In this document: positions 16,194-24,863 of the stretch, piece after piece
Layout: each line of letters opens with the position of its first letter
Numbering within the stretch: the stretch's first letter is position 1
Source of the DNA: Priestia filamentosa
GTDB taxonomy: Bacteria > Bacillota > Bacilli > Bacillales > Bacillaceae_H
Direction of reading: 5' to 3'
Assembly: GCF_900177535.1 (NCBI RefSeq)
Contig: NZ_FXAJ01000003.1
Span: forward strand, 248,001-312,000
Length of the DNA: 64,000 bases
Notes under the pieces: model-generated
Seen by the model: only the letters and a program-made list of their open reading frames with translations
What the model was told of the DNA's origin: nothing
The model's database searches: none
Translations under genes and position numbers: made by a program

Positions 16194-17024
16194 TTAGCGT
16201 AAGTCTTTCATTTTGACATGATCCATATCATCATACGTAATGTTTTCTCCGCACATTCCCCAAATGAACGTATAGTTGCTTGTTGCTGTTCCAGTATGAA
16301 TAGACCAGCTTGGAGAGATTGCTGCTTGTTCATTTTTCATTACAAGGTGTCTTGTCTCATTGGGTTTTCCCATAAAGTGAAAAACGCGTGTATCAGGCTC
16401 CATATCAAAATATAAATATACTTCCATACGGCGTTCATGTGTATGACAAGGCATGGTGTTCCAAACGCTTCCCGGAGAAAGCATTGTTAAGCCCATTTGA
16501 AGCTGGCAGCTTTCACAAATGTTAGGGTGAATATATTGATAAATGTTGCGCTCGTTTAGCGTTCCTTGCTCACCTTTATGAAGAGGATCAATTTTCTTAA
16601 TATCAATCTTTACCGTCGGATATGTATGGTGCGCTGGTGTTGAGTTAATATAAAATTTCGCAGGGTTGTTTGCATCTTTTGAACGAAACTTAACGTCTTT
16701 CGTTCCGCGTCCAACATATAGTCCATCTCGACCTTTCATTTCATATTCGACACCATCAAGAATAACAGTTCCGTCTGCTCCAATGTTAATAATACCTAGT
16801 TCGCGACGCTCTAGAAAATAACTCACACCAAGCTCTTTATCTAATTTAATTGTTAATTCTTCTTGACTAGGAGTGACTCCACCGAAAATCATGCGGTCGT
16901 TATGTGTATATGTTAGATGAACATGATCTGCTTCAAAAAGAGTTTCAACTAAAAAGTTTTGGCGTAATTCCTCTGTTGTTTGCTTTTTTACATCTTCAGG
17001 ATGATGTGCATAACGAGTTTCCAT
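16194..17024 (-). CDS. kduI: 5-keto-4-deoxyuronate isomerase KduI
   Basis: KduI converts 5-keto-4-deoxyuronate, released from unsaturated oligogalacturonides, to 2,5-diketo-3-deoxygluconate. The 276-residue protein shows the zinc-binding motif CHTHERRMEVYLYFDM and the C-terminal pairing partner SWSIHTG. The N-terminus (METRYAHHPEDVK) is the usual KduI start. It lies between kdgA and kduD with gaps of 26 and 14 bases. Substrate supply would come from the GH105 enzyme encoded on the other strand. Confidence 0.95.
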   Translation of the reverse strand: METRYAHHPEDVKKQTTEELRQNFLVETLFEADHVHLTYTHNDRMIFGGVTPSQEELTIKLDKELGVSYFLERRELGIINIGADGTVILDGVEYEMKGRDGLYVGRGTKDVKFRSKDANNPAKFYINSTPAHHTYPTVKIDIKKIDPLHKGEQGTLNERNIYQYIHPNICESCQLQMGLTMLSPGSVWNTMPCHTHERRMEVYLYFDMEPDTRVFHFMGKPNETRHLVMKNEQAAISPSWSIHTGTATSNYTFIWGMCGENITYDDMDHVKMKDLR

Positions 17025-17050
17025 TTTTCATTCTCCTTTTCGTCAGTAGT

Positions 17051-17704
17051 TTATTGAAGAGCCATTCTTACATTTTGAACTTTTTCAACATATTGGCGGG
17101 CAAGAAGAGAGATTTGAGAGAAATCGCCTGTTTTGGCAGGAGCCATTAGCTTTCCTCCAACTCCAACAGCAATGCATCCACTTCTAATCCAATCTTCCAC
17201 ATTATCAAGATCAACGCCGCCTGTTGGCATAATGTTTACTTGGGGAAGAGGAGCTTTCACAGCTTTAACGTAGTCAGGACCAAATGCGCTTCCTGGGAAG
17301 AGCTTTACAACGTCAACTCCGTAACGAAGCGCTTCCTTCATCTCAGTGACCGTCATACAACCAGGAATATACGGAACACCATACAAATTGCAAAGTTTTG
17401 CTGTTTCAACATCAAAGCAAGGGCTTACAATAAACTGTGCACCAGCAAGGATAGCGGTGCGGGCTGTAACAGAGTCAAGAACTGTACCAGCTCCAATGCA
17501 CACGTTAACATTTTTATCGTGCTTAAAAGAGAGGTCTTTAATAACTTCCTCAGCTCCTTGAATTGTAAAGGTTACTTCAATTCCTGTAATCCCCCCTGCA
17601 ATACAAGCTTCTGAAGTTTGAATCGCTTCTTCCTTTGAATCGCCTCTTACAACGGCAACAATACCGCATTCTGAGATCTTTGACAACACCAGTAATTTTT
17701 TCAT
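17051..17704 (-). CDS. kdgA: KDPG/KHG aldolase KdgA
   Basis: KdgA cleaves 2-keto-3-deoxy-6-phosphogluconate to pyruvate and glyceraldehyde 3-phosphate. The 217-residue protein has GIEVTF (catalytic Glu), GAGTVLD, and DVVKLFPGSAFGP with the Schiff-base Lys, followed by IMPTGGV. A TTG at 17716 is in frame, but GGAGG five bases before ATG 17704 makes the ATG the better start. It is first in the operon, behind the promoter at 17785-17813. It needs phosphorylated KDG, yet no kdgK is next to it, unlike the B. subtilis kdgRKAT arrangement. Confidence 0.93.
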   Translation of the reverse strand: MKKLLVLSKISECGIVAVVRGDSKEEAIQTSEACIAGGITGIEVTFTIQGAEEVIKDLSFKHDKNVNVCIGAGTVLDSVTARTAILAGAQFIVSPCFDVETAKLCNLYGVPYIPGCMTVTEMKEALRYGVDVVKLFPGSAFGPDYVKAVKAPLPQVNIMPTGGVDLDNVEDWIRSGCIAVGVGGKLMAPAKTGDFSQISLLARQYVEKVQNVRMALQ

Positions 17705-17784
17705 CGCATCCTCCAAAAAAGGGAATTATACTAAAAATATTTCAAATAAAAGATAATTAATAGTATTCGGAAAATTATAACTTC

Positions 17785-17813
17785 ATTATATAAGAAGAGG
17801 GTCAAAACTTCAA
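17785..17813 (-). promoter_or_regulatory. SigA-type promoter of the kdgA-kduI-kduD operon
   Basis: On the minus strand TTGAAG (17808-17813) and TATAAT (17785-17790) are 17 bases apart. No copy of the TGTTAACGTTAACA operator lies nearby, so this operon seems to be controlled differently from its plus-strand partners. The rest of the 17705-18035 gap shows nothing I can name apart from the tetR ribosome site. Confidence 0.7.
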
Positions 17814-18035
17814 TGAATAAATGTGAGCAAAGGGTTTTAAAAAGCTTGAAAATATAGATATGTAAGTGAATACAAGTTTCCACTTTTCACCTATTATTCC
17901 CTGTTTTTAAACGTATTTAGAAAGTGAAGAGGAAGTTGCGAAGCTCCTTCTATACTCATCTGTGCTATCTTTTCTTAAATCATGTAAAATAAGAGATAAG
18001 GTTGAATTTAGCGGCTATGAAAGGAGCATACCCTT

Positions 18036-18632
18036 ATGGAGAAAAAACGAACAAGAGCGGAAGAACTAGCATGGACAAGGGAGCGCATTTTAAAAACGGC
18101 ACAAAATTTATTTATGGAGAAAGGCTACCGGGCAGTATCGACACGAGAAATTGCCTCTGAATGCGGCATTACACAGCCAGCATTATATTATCACTTTTCT
18201 GATAAAGAGTCATTGTACGTGGCAATGCTTCAAGGATTCGTTGCTAAGATTGGCAAACGTTTAAAGTCTGTGTCTAAACCAACAGTAGCAGAGCGATTAG
18301 AAACAATGCTTGAAGTTCTCTCTGAAGAACATCCGTCAAGCATGATGATGATGCTTCACGATACGCTTGTTGAATTTAAGGAAGAAAACAGACGTTTTAT
18401 TTTTAAGCTTTGGAAGGAGGCATATTTAGATTCGTTTGTTGCTGTTTTTGAAGAGATGAAAAACGAAGGAACATTAAGGGAACAAATTTCTCCGGAAGAG
18501 GCAGCACGTTTTTGTTTGCTTACTTTAGGACAAACAATGTCAACATGGGAAGGAAAACCACAATCTTTAGCAGGACAGTTCAAAACGCTTGTTGATCTTA
18601 TTTTACATGGAACAAAGAAAACAGAAAGCTAG
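18036..18632 (+). CDS. TetR-family repressor
   Basis: The 198-residue protein has the TetR DNA-binding domain at about residues 14-60 (RILKTAQNLFMEKGYRAVSTREIA, then GITQPALYYHF) and a variable effector domain rich in Met (SSMMMMLHD). AAAGGAG lies nine to ten bases before ATG 18036. The next gene is an MmpL-type exporter whose leader has three copies of a TTATCAnnTGATAA operator, so this protein most likely represses that gene, perhaps in response to an exported lipid or drug. The ligand is unknown. Confidence 0.88.
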   Translation: MEKKRTRAEELAWTRERILKTAQNLFMEKGYRAVSTREIASECGITQPALYYHFSDKESLYVAMLQGFVAKIGKRLKSVSKPTVAERLETMLEVLSEEHPSSMMMMLHDTLVEFKEENRRFIFKLWKEAYLDSFVAVFEEMKNEGTLREQISPEEAARFCLLTLGQTMSTWEGKPQSLAGQFKTLVDLILHGTKKTES

Positions 18633-18725
18633 CACATCGAAAGATTGTCAAAAAAAAGAGCACTGTGATATAAATGGGGGTGTGAGTAGGAATCCCCCCC
18701 GCAATATCGCATTACTAACATTTAT

Positions 18726-18739
18726 TTATCAGTTGATAA
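18726..18739. promoter_or_regulatory. TetR-type operator 1 (mmpL promoter)
   Basis: TTATCAGTTGATAA is an inverted repeat of TTATCA and TGATAA with a two-base centre. Its right arm supplies most of the -35 box TTGATA (18733-18738); TATAAC at 18757-18762 is the likely -10 box, 18 bases away. Confidence 0.75.
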
Positions 18740-18788
18740 GTGAAATGGTTTTATGATATAACGTGAGTGAGGAAGTTGTTTTTAAAAC

Positions 18789-18802
18789 TTATCAATTGAT
18801 TA
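18789..18802. promoter_or_regulatory. TetR-type operator 2
   Basis: TTATCAATTGATTA differs from the other two copies by one base in the right arm. It lies about 25 bases downstream of the predicted -10 box. Confidence 0.65.
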
Positions 18803-18857
18803 ATAAAGGAGAGAAGCAGCAATGTAAGGCAGGAGGAGAAATTTTTTTAAGATAAAC

Positions 18858-18871
18858 TTATCAAATGATAA
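18858..18871. promoter_or_regulatory. TetR-type operator 3
   Basis: TTATCAAATGATAA is a perfect inverted repeat ending about five bases before the mmpL ribosome site. Spacing between the three sites is 63 and 69 bp, close to six and seven helical turns. Confidence 0.7.
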
Positions 18872-18889
18872 ATAGAAAGAGGGGATAAT

Positions 18890-21094
18890 ATGAATCATTT
18901 TATGAAAAAACTCATAAGGGGAATTGTTGGTAAAAAAGGCCGCTGGATTACGCTTATTGCATGGGTTTTACTTATTGGAGTTTTACAAATGGTGCTTCCG
19001 TCTTCAAGTACCTATACAGATGATAGCGTTGAGCCACTTCCAAGCAGTGAACCTTCTATGAAAGCTGCTCATATTGTAGAAGAGAAGTTTCCAAACAGCG
19101 ATGGCGTACCTGCCTTGCTTACGTGGTATAACAAGGACGGCATTAGTGAAAAAGAGCTTACTGCTATTGCCTCTTTATCAAAAGAGTTGAATGAAAGCAA
19201 GCTCCCTCATCAAGAGTTGGCAGTGCCGTATGATAAAATGCCAATGCCTGCTTTAAAAGAACTTGTTTCTGAAGATGGCACAACCTTTATTCAAACGGTT
19301 TTATTTGAAAAAGGAGCTTCTTCTGATGAATTAAAAGAAGGTCTTACAGAATTAGAGACGCGTGTAGACCGTGAGTTTGAAAGAAATCCTCTTAATGAAA
19401 AAATAACGTCAGACAGCCTTATTGCTCGTGTTACAGGGCCTGCGGGAATTAGTGTTGATGCAACAGGCTTATTTAAAAATGCTGACGTTTCTTTATTAAT
19501 TGGAACGGTTTTACTTGTCCTAGTATTTCTGCTGCTTATTTATCGTTCACCAATTTTGCCTTTCGTTCCCCTTATTGCAGTTGGAGCGGCTTATGCTGTT
19601 GCAACGCCAATTCTCGGTGCTCTCGCAAAGGCTGGCTATATAAGTTATGATTCTCAAGGTATTTCCATTATGACTGTTCTTCTTTTCGGAGCTGGAACAG
19701 ATTATTGTTTATTTTTAATTTCGCGCTTTCGTCTTTTCCTCTATGAAGAAGGAAGTCGTCTACGAGCTTTAAAACGTGCATTTCTAGATACGTCGGGAGC
19801 CATTGGAGTAAGTGGTTTAACCGTCGTTTCAGCACTTTTAGTTTTACTTGTTTCTCAATATGCTACAATTCACAACTTTGCCATTCCGTTTAGCTTATCT
19901 ATTTTTATTATGATGATTTCATCTTTAACCCTTGTGCCAGCACTTTTAAGTATTCTTGGTAGAAGCGCATTTTTCCCATTTGTGCCAAGAACAGAAGAGA
20001 TGGAAAAAGAAAGAGCACAGAAAAAAAATAAAAAGATTAAGCTTCACAAGCAATCTCGTTTTTGGTATAAAGTTGGAGCTTATTCAGCTAACAAGCCTGT
20101 TCGTACCGTTATCATCACACTTCTGTTTCTTATTGTGAGTTCCACATTTGTAACAGGAATTAAGTATTCATATGATACGCTTTCAGCGTTCCCGAAAGAT
20201 ACGCCGTCTCGCGAAGGATTTGACCTTATTAGCGATGGATTTGGAGCAGGAGATCTCGCTCCTTTAACAATTGTCTTTGAACAAAATGATGAAAATATGA
20301 ATATTAAAAATGATCTTGCTCGTTTAGACGGAATAAGTCGTGTTGAAAATCCAGAAACGAGTCAAAGTGATCAGAATTTTGTTTCTTATAAAGTTGAACT
20401 TGAACAAAATCCGTATAGTAATGCAGCGATGGATGATGTAGAGCAGTTGCGTAAGGACCTTAAAGAGATCTCAGATGACAAAGGGTTTGAAAATGTCTGG
20501 ATTAGTGGTCAAACAGCTGAGCAGCTTGATCAAAGAACGGTTATTGCTCAAGACGAGATGAAAATTATTAGTTTCGTCATCGTTGTAGTAGCACTGCTTC
20601 TTTTACTTTATTTACGTTCTATTGTGGCAATGGTGTACTTAATTGCAACAGTATTAATTTCTTTTACGAGCGCACTTGGGCTTGGCTGGATTATTCTTCA
20701 TTATGGATTTGATGTAGAAGCTATTTCAGGTCTTATCCCTATTTATGCATTCGTCTTTATTGTGGCGCTTGGAGAAGATTACAACATCTTTATGATTTCA
20801 AATATATGGGAAAAGAAAAAAGAGTTGCCGCTTAAGGAAGCAATAAAAGAAGGAGTTGGCCAAAGCGGTGGTGTGATTACGTCTGCAGGAATTATTTTGG
20901 CAGGAACGTTCGCTGTACTTACAACACTTCCGATTCAAGTGCTTGTTCAGTTTGGCTTAATTACAGCAATTGGAGTTTTGCTTGATACGTTCATTGTTCG
21001 TCCACTGCTTGTTCCCGCGATTACAAGTCTATTAGGAAAATGGGCATTCTGGCCTTCAAAGCTTGGAAAGGTCAAAGCAAGAGAAGAGAATTAA
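18890..21094 (+). CDS. MMPL-family (RND-type) membrane exporter
   Basis: This 734-residue protein has the duplicated MMPL layout: one N-terminal helix, an extracellular loop (about residues 40-195), five to six helices, then a second loop and helix bundle. GAGTDYCLFLISRF in the first half and ALGEDYNIFMISNIWE in the second are the conserved Asp-Tyr segments thought to carry protons. It should export lipids or hydrophobic compounds across the membrane, as YdgH-type proteins are proposed to do. AAAGAGGGG lies five bases before ATG 18890. Three operators in the leader suggest tight repression by the TetR protein upstream. Confidence 0.88.
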   Translation: MNHFMKKLIRGIVGKKGRWITLIAWVLLIGVLQMVLPSSSTYTDDSVEPLPSSEPSMKAAHIVEEKFPNSDGVPALLTWYNKDGISEKELTAIASLSKELNESKLPHQELAVPYDKMPMPALKELVSEDGTTFIQTVLFEKGASSDELKEGLTELETRVDREFERNPLNEKITSDSLIARVTGPAGISVDATGLFKNADVSLLIGTVLLVLVFLLLIYRSPILPFVPLIAVGAAYAVATPILGALAKAGYISYDSQGISIMTVLLFGAGTDYCLFLISRFRLFLYEEGSRLRALKRAFLDTSGAIGVSGLTVVSALLVLLVSQYATIHNFAIPFSLSIFIMMISSLTLVPALLSILGRSAFFPFVPRTEEMEKERAQKKNKKIKLHKQSRFWYKVGAYSANKPVRTVIITLLFLIVSSTFVTGIKYSYDTLSAFPKDTPSREGFDLISDGFGAGDLAPLTIVFEQNDENMNIKNDLARLDGISRVENPETSQSDQNFVSYKVELEQNPYSNAAMDDVEQLRKDLKEISDDKGFENVWISGQTAEQLDQRTVIAQDEMKIISFVIVVVALLLLLYLRSIVAMVYLIATVLISFTSALGLGWIILHYGFDVEAISGLIPIYAFVFIVALGEDYNIFMISNIWEKKKELPLKEAIKEGVGQSGGVITSAGIILAGTFAVLTTLPIQVLVQFGLITAIGVLLDTFIVRPLLVPAITSLLGKWAFWPSKLGKVKAREEN

Positions 21095-21097
21095 ACG

Positions 21098-21132
21098 AAG
21101 AAATCCTTTGGACTTTGTTCAAAGGATTTCTT
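21098..21132 (+). terminator. Terminator after the MMPL gene
   Basis: A 13-bp stem (21098-21110 with 21120-21132) with a nine-base loop follows the stop. The T run is short, so some transcripts may run into the hydrolase gene. Confidence 0.75.
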
Positions 21133-21151
21133 TAAAAAGGAGAAAGAAAAG

Positions 21152-21895
21152 ATGAAAAAAGGAATCAAATACAGCCTTATTACGGTTTTTGTTTTGCTTC
21201 TTATTGGACTAGGAAGCTTTTTTGTTTGGTCACAACTTACATATGAGCCATCAAAAGAGTTGACAACTCTTGTTAATGTTGAAAATATACAGCACGAAGA
21301 CGATGCTGTTATTCTTCAACCTAAAAAAAGCAATGGAAAAGGAATTATTCTTTACCCTGGAGCAAAAGTAGAGCCAGAGGCATACAGCTACTATGGAAAA
21401 AAACTAGCTGAAGATGGCTATTTTGTGGCTATTCCACATGTTTTATTGAATTTTTCTATTTTTGATCAAAATAGAGCAGAGGATATTATTGAAAAATACG
21501 ATGACATTGAAGAGTGGTATATTGGGGGGCATTCTCTTGGAGGTGTTAGTGCCGCTTCTTATGCCTATAAACATTCAAAAGAGATAAACGGCGTTATTTT
21601 CCTCGGGTCTTATCCAAATGAAAGTAATGATTTTTCGGAAAAAGAACTTCCAATGCTGTCTCTCTACGGAGAGCTTGATGGTTTATCAACTAAAAAGAAA
21701 ATAGCACAAACTCATCATCTCTTATCTAAAGGTGCAGTTGTGCGTGAAATTAAGGGTGGAAATCATGCTCAGTTTGGGTTATATGGAAAACAAAAAGGAG
21801 ATAACAAAGCGACAATCACGCCTAAACAACAGCAAGATGAAATGGTTCGCGTGACAAAAGAATGGCTTCAAAAGGTGAGTTTAAAAGATGATTAG
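21152..21895 (+). CDS. Membrane-anchored alpha/beta hydrolase
   Basis: The 247-residue protein starts with a positively charged segment and one hydrophobic helix (residues about 7-28), so it is probably anchored with its catalytic domain outside. GGHSLGG (about residues 125-131) is the nucleophile elbow; YGELDGLS supplies a likely Asp and GGNHAQFG a likely His. This fits the Abhydrolase_5 group. AAAGGAG precedes ATG 21152. It follows the MMPL gene behind a modest terminator, so a link to exported or envelope lipids is possible but not shown. Substrate unknown. Confidence 0.75.
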   Translation: MKKGIKYSLITVFVLLLIGLGSFFVWSQLTYEPSKELTTLVNVENIQHEDDAVILQPKKSNGKGIILYPGAKVEPEAYSYYGKKLAEDGYFVAIPHVLLNFSIFDQNRAEDIIEKYDDIEEWYIGGHSLGGVSAASYAYKHSKEINGVIFLGSYPNESNDFSEKELPMLSLYGELDGLSTKKKIAQTHHLLSKGAVVREIKGGNHAQFGLYGKQKGDNKATITPKQQQDEMVRVTKEWLQKVSLKDD

Positions 21896-22014
21896 GTGAG
21901 AAACATATCCTTTTGGGTGGTAGGGAGATAAATTAAACATGTATTAACTATAATTTAACCATTTTTTAACATTAGTCTTGTATTCTTTCAAGGAGACTTG
22001 AAAGGAGTGACAAG

Positions 22015-22239
22015 ATGGGAAAGAGAAACAAAGTTCGCATAAAAGCAGTAATTATTTTAAGCTTCTTACTCGTTTTTCTAGTCTTTTCAATATATGTGTA
22101 TCATCAGTACAAAATAATAAAAGAAAAAAGCTTACTTAAATACGAAGGAAATCTCAACCTTTTCAGTGAGATAGGATGGCATGTAAATAATGAAGGAAAT
22201 GGAGAATACGTTCATTTTTTAAACAGAAGTGAAATGTAA
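22015..22239 (+). CDS. Small single-pass membrane protein, unknown function
   Basis: The 74-residue product has a basic N-terminus (MGKRNKVRIK), one hydrophobic helix (about residues 11-28) and a short hydrophilic tail. AAAGGAGTGACAAG gives a good ribosome site before ATG 22015. I do not recognise a family. It stands alone between the hydrolase and a convergent minus-strand gene. The ribosome site and membrane topology support a real gene. Confidence 0.6.
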   Translation: MGKRNKVRIKAVIILSFLLVFLVFSIYVYHQYKIIKEKSLLKYEGNLNLFSEIGWHVNNEGNGEYVHFLNRSEM

Positions 22240-22295
22240 TGTAAGAGATATTTTCACTCGTTTTTGTAGAAAGAATTAAGGATGAAGAGAATGAA

Positions 22296-22327
22296 AAAAG
22301 AAGGGGTTATTGACTTAAAACCCCTTC
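22296..22327 (-). terminator. Terminator of the 22.3-22.7 kb minus-strand gene
   Basis: A nine-base stem (GAAGGGGTT at 22300-22308 with AACCCCTTC at 22319-22327) overlaps the minus-strand stop codon and is followed on that strand by a T-rich run. Confidence 0.75.
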
Positions 22328-22699
22328 GTTCTCTACATAGCGTAAAATAAGTATTCGGGCTTCTTCATTTCTAGCATACTCCCGATAAAAAAGCGGATAC
22401 TGGTTCATCTTGTTTTCTAAAAAAGAATATTGAGGAAAAGCTTCAAAGAAAGTGAGACTAAGAGCATTCATCTGTCGCTCAGGAATTTTCGTTCCTTTTC
22501 CGCGCAAAACGTAATTAACGCTTCCTACAATGTTCATCATGTATGTATTAAGATCAGCATTAAAACAAGCTTCAGACGTTAAACACTCTTTAAAATCTTT
22601 CTTAATACTCTTTGTTTCTTCATAAGGAAAAGGATCGTATAGTTCCTCATTTATTTCTTTCAGCCTTTCATAAATCACTATGTTTTCGATTGTAGGCAC
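22307..22699 (-). CDS. Hypothetical protein, 130 residues or shorter
   Basis: I do not recognise this protein. It is hydrophilic, mainly helical by composition, with no signal peptide or membrane segment and two Cys in CLTSEAC. The frame runs from GTG 22699, but AAAGGCG lies almost on top of that codon; an internal GTG at 22678 is an alternative start and would remove seven residues. A clear terminator at its 3' end supports a real transcription unit. Confidence 0.55.
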   Translation of the reverse strand: MPTIENIVIYERLKEINEELYDPFPYEETKSIKKDFKECLTSEACFNADLNTYMMNIVGSVNYVLRGKGTKIPERQMNALSLTFFEAFPQYSFLENKMNQYPLFYREYARNEEARILILRYVENEGVLSQ

Positions 22700-22762
22700 C
22701 GCCTTTTACAAAATATACTAAACTATTGAATATAATACCACTTTTTGGGTAGTTTGGCGCAT

Positions 22763-23983
22763 TTAAAATGTTAAAAACCAGTGACCAAGTAGAAATCCAA
22801 TATAGTTTCCAATAATATACCCTAATGTGCCAACAACTAAAATAGGTCCTACTAAATTTCTCCACCCTTTTGCAATCGCCATTGCACTTGCTGTTGTTGG
22901 ACCTCCTACTGTTGCATTGCTTGCTAGAACAATGTGTTCAAGGTCAAGCTTGAATAGTTTTCCAAATAGAAGTCCTATTCCTAAGTTAAATAAACCAACA
23001 ATTGAAACGAATAAAATTAATAACGGGGCTTTTTCAATAATTAAAGGAATAGAGGCAGGTGCGCCAATCACGACAAAGAAAATATAGATAAGGTATGTGC
23101 CAAGTTCCTGTCCGCTTTTTATTTTGTTAAAGTAGTGTGGAAAAAGGTAGATAAAAAGAAATGTAAGCGTTGAAAGAAGCAAATATTTTTCTCCTAACAC
23201 ACCATTCAAAAAAACTACAATCCCTGAAGTATTTTCATCACCAGGAATGACACGGTCAAAAAAATCGGCTAGTTTAAATGAAAGAACAACTAAGAAAAAA
23301 GAAGTGCCAATAGAGGCGGCGACATCTTTTAAGGAAATTTCCTTTCTACGCCAATACTCAGCTGCGAGCGTTTCTTCTTTATTTACTCTTCCACGTTCAA
23401 GCTCATCGATATGCGGAGTGTTGAATCGATTTTTAAAAAACAAAAGAGATGGAATGAGCATAAAAAGAGCAAACATAGCAGCCATCACCATATTATCTGC
23501 TACAACGGTTGCTGATACCATTTCACTAGAAGGTTCGAACCGGGCTGTTACAGCCGCAAAGTTAACACCGCCTCCAATATAAGAAGCAGCAATAGCAGCA
23601 GAGAGTTTGGCAAGCTCTGGAATATAATCTTTTAAAAGAAAGAAACCAATTGAGCTTCCGATAACAGTACCAGTAGCACAAATCAAGAAAGTTAAAATAA
23701 GCTTTTTACTTTCTTGAAAAAGTTCTCTCATATTAATGTTAAAAAGTAGAAGGGGGATTGCGAGTGGAACAAGGTATGTCCATACAGCATCATACACAGG
23801 AGATGCTGATGGAATAATGTTAAGGTTGGAAAGAATGAGAGCACCAAGTAGGGCAATTACGGCTCCTGATATGACTGAGGCCCACTTATATTTCTGTTCA
23901 AGAAAAATACTAATCGAGGCCCAAACAGCCAATATTCCCCAAAGCATCCACGTATCGTCAGACTGAACAATTGCATTTATCAT
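22763..23983 (-). CDS. DUF819 family membrane protein, YjcL-like
   Basis: The 406-residue protein has about 11-12 hydrophobic segments and two similar halves. AASYIGGGVNFAAV in the first half and ASNATVGGPTTASAMA in the second mark the DUF819 family, which includes B. subtilis YjcL. Members look like secondary transporters but the substrate is unknown. A longer frame starts at 24025, but AGGAGG lies eight bases before ATG 23983 and gives the expected N-terminus. It is transcribed alone on the minus strand. Confidence 0.83.
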   Translation of the reverse strand: MINAIVQSDDTWMLWGILAVWASISIFLEQKYKWASVISGAVIALLGALILSNLNIIPSASPVYDAVWTYLVPLAIPLLLFNINMRELFQESKKLILTFLICATGTVIGSSIGFFLLKDYIPELAKLSAAIAASYIGGGVNFAAVTARFEPSSEMVSATVVADNMVMAAMFALFMLIPSLLFFKNRFNTPHIDELERGRVNKEETLAAEYWRRKEISLKDVAASIGTSFFLVVLSFKLADFFDRVIPGDENTSGIVVFLNGVLGEKYLLLSTLTFLFIYLFPHYFNKIKSGQELGTYLIYIFFVVIGAPASIPLIIEKAPLLILFVSIVGLFNLGIGLLFGKLFKLDLEHIVLASNATVGGPTTASAMAIAKGWRNLVGPILVVGTLGYIIGNYIGFLLGHWFLTF

Positions 23984-24091
23984 ATAATCATCCTCCTCTT
24001 TTTCCTTAAACAGAGGTTGATTCATGATGTGAAAAACTGTTAAAGAGATATAATTAGCTGTATTGTAGCATATAGAAAAAATGAAAAAGCA

Positions 24092-24135
24092 AACAAAAGC
24101 TTTCTCTGATTCTGTGAAAGGAAAGAAAGCTTTTT
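24092..24135 (-). terminator. Terminator after the DUF421 gene
   Basis: A 10-bp inverted repeat (AAAAGCTTTC at the left and GAAAGCTTTT at the right) with a T-rich tail lies just after the minus-strand DUF421 stop. Confidence 0.65.
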
Positions 24136-24786
24136 TTACTCTATTGCTGCTTTATTATCAAGTAATTCAATATAAAATTCTTCATTTGTATAACTACAAA
24201 TGAAAATATCTTGAATTTTCTCGTTTCCTAGTTTTGTTAACTCTTCTTTTAACCATTTTTCATCTTTATTAATCAGATGAAGATGTTGTCTTTGAATATT
24301 TCCATCTAAAATAAGCGGAAGTGAAAAATCATCTTTATGCTGAAAAACCGATAAATGCCCCGTTGGTTCTAAAAGAGCAAAGCTTACTTTTGAGATGTCT
24401 GCAATATCTTTGCTGCGAAGTTGAAGATATAAATCATCTAACGTATAGCCGAGGTCACGCATCACCTTTTGATTACATTTTCCATGTTCAATAACAAGTG
24501 AAGGACGCCCATCCATTATGGCTCGAGCTTTTTGACTTTTAAGCGTTACTTTAGAAAGGATAAACTGAATAATAATTAGTAAAATAATAGGAAGAAGCCC
24601 TTTGAAAATGGAGCTTTCAGGATTTTCGATAGTTAATACAGCTAAGTCTGCAATCATAAGGGTAATACCAACATCTAAAACACTAACGTCTCCGAGGTCT
24701 TTTTTTCCTGTTAAGCGAAAAAAGATTAGGATGACAACAAACATAAATGGTGTGCGTAAAAGCAGATGAAAATATTCGTCCATCAT
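24136..24786 (-). CDS. DUF421 membrane protein, YetF-like
   Basis: The 216-residue protein has three N-terminal hydrophobic segments followed by a soluble C-terminal half. RLTGKKDLGDVSVLDVGITLMIADLAV and the later VIEHGKCNQKVMRDLGYTLDDLYLQLR are DUF421 hallmarks. B. subtilis YetF, YkjA and YrbG belong here; some affect spore germination or membranes, but the biochemical role is unknown. AAGGAG four bases before ATG 24786 sets the start, shorter than the open frame from 24837. A PsiE-like gene lies 77 bp upstream on the same strand, so the two may form a small operon. Confidence 0.83.
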   Translation of the reverse strand: MMDEYFHLLLRTPFMFVVILIFFRLTGKKDLGDVSVLDVGITLMIADLAVLTIENPESSIFKGLLPIILLIIIQFILSKVTLKSQKARAIMDGRPSLVIEHGKCNQKVMRDLGYTLDDLYLQLRSKDIADISKVSFALLEPTGHLSVFQHKDDFSLPLILDGNIQRQHLHLINKDEKWLKEELTKLGNEKIQDIFICSYTNEEFYIELLDNKAAIE

Positions 24787-24863
24787 TTTTGCTCCTTCAC
24801 ATAATCTAAAAGGATGTTTTATAAGTAGGTTTATCAAATGAGGAATTTTTATGCGAGGATTTT

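Noticed and set aside
18675-18707. G5/C5 inverted repeat after tetR
   Set aside because: Short stem, 13-base loop and no T run; not convincing as a terminator.
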